Assembly: GCA_017420625.1 (NCBI GenBank) | Contig: JAFOIR010000335.1 | Location: forward strand, 1 to 5,364 | Source: Bacillota bacterium | Lineage (GTDB): Bacteria; Bacillota_A; Clostridia; Lachnospirales; Bianqueaceae | Length of the DNA: 5,364 nt | Direction: 5' to 3' | Shown: piece after piece, positions 5,267 through 5,364 of the stretch | How the letters are laid out: each line of letters opens with the position of its first letter | Position numbering within the stretch: position 1 is the first letter of the stretch | Position numbers and translations under genes: made by a program | Notes under the pieces: model-generated | What the model was told of the DNA's origin: nothing | The model's input: only the letters and a program-made list of their open reading frames with translations | The model's database searches: none

Positions 5267-5364
5267 ATGCGAAGCAAAAGTACAGTACTGATGGAACAGA
5301 TCAGCCAGTATATCGGAGAATATTTCAGAGAGCATCACAGCACACCGACTACCCGTGAGATCGG
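5267..5364 (+). CDS. lexA: LexA-like SOS repressor, N-terminal fragment (3' end outside window)
   Basis: Only 32 codons plus two bases are present. The protein begins MRSKSTVLMEQISQYIGEYF and continues to TPTTREIG at the edge. The pattern of a first helix (MEQISQYIGEYFREH) and then (S)xPTxREIG is the start of the LexA winged-helix DNA-binding domain. LexA binds operators of DNA-damage genes and cleaves itself when RecA filaments form. The HTH recognition helix and the Ser/Lys protease domain are beyond the window, so a LexA-like phage or stress repressor is still possible. ATG 5267 has an AGAGGGA Shine-Dalgarno (5254-5260) six nt upstream. It has its own promoter and a palindrome over the start site, and is separated from the upstream genes by the terminator. 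Confidence 0.75.
   Translation, partial: MRSKSTVLMEQISQYIGEYFREHHSTPTTREI

Overview
The window is a compact run of seven genes, all on the + strand. It ends in a strong intrinsic terminator and is followed by the first 32 codons of a separately promoted LexA-like repressor. Base composition is intermediate (near 48 % GC by eye). Shine-Dalgarno sites are purine-rich, gene gaps are 2-16 nt, and one gene pair overlaps. With a LexA-type gene, an M42 peptidase, an AEC carrier and a chromosomal TraX-like protein, this suggests a Bacillota (Firmicutes) chromosome, plausibly a gut Clostridia or Erysipelotrichia member. The genus cannot be fixed from the sequence alone.

Layout: (1) 3-347, C-terminal part of an M42-family metallo-aminopeptidase, entering from the left edge. 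(2) 356-748, a GNAT acetyltransferase. (3) 765-1718, an AEC (auxin efflux carrier-type) membrane transporter. (4) 1721-2467, a TraX-like polytopic membrane protein. (5) 2482-3330, a short-chain dehydrogenase/reductase. (6) 3323-4531, an enolase-superfamily protein of the D-mannonate dehydratase/RspA type, overlapping the SDR by 8 nt. (7) 4547-5152, an HD-domain phosphohydrolase. A terminator at 5172-5206 closes the run. A promoter with a perfect TATAAT (5221-5226) and a long imperfect palindrome (5228-5256) precede the LexA-like gene at 5267.

The clearest functional unit is the SDR plus enolase-superfamily pair, which looks like a sugar-acid dehydratase/oxidoreductase couple under translational coupling. 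The AEC carrier upstream could move a carboxylate for this pair, but that is inference from position only. The peptidase, GNAT, TraX-like and HD genes have no obvious shared pathway, so this may be a co-transcribed run rather than a single system.

The two observations most worth a second look are these. The enolase-superfamily protein keeps the whole metal and barrel-end active-site set of D-mannonate dehydratase, but appears to carry Phe where that enzyme has its catalytic Tyr, with a shortened active-site loop. The LexA-like gene has a 29-nt near-perfect inverted repeat over its predicted transcription start that does not match the usual Bacillus LexA box. I see no CRISPR array, insertion sequence, tRNA, rRNA or defence system. 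No gene-free stretch exceeds 300 nt; the longest is the 114-nt gap at 5153-5266.
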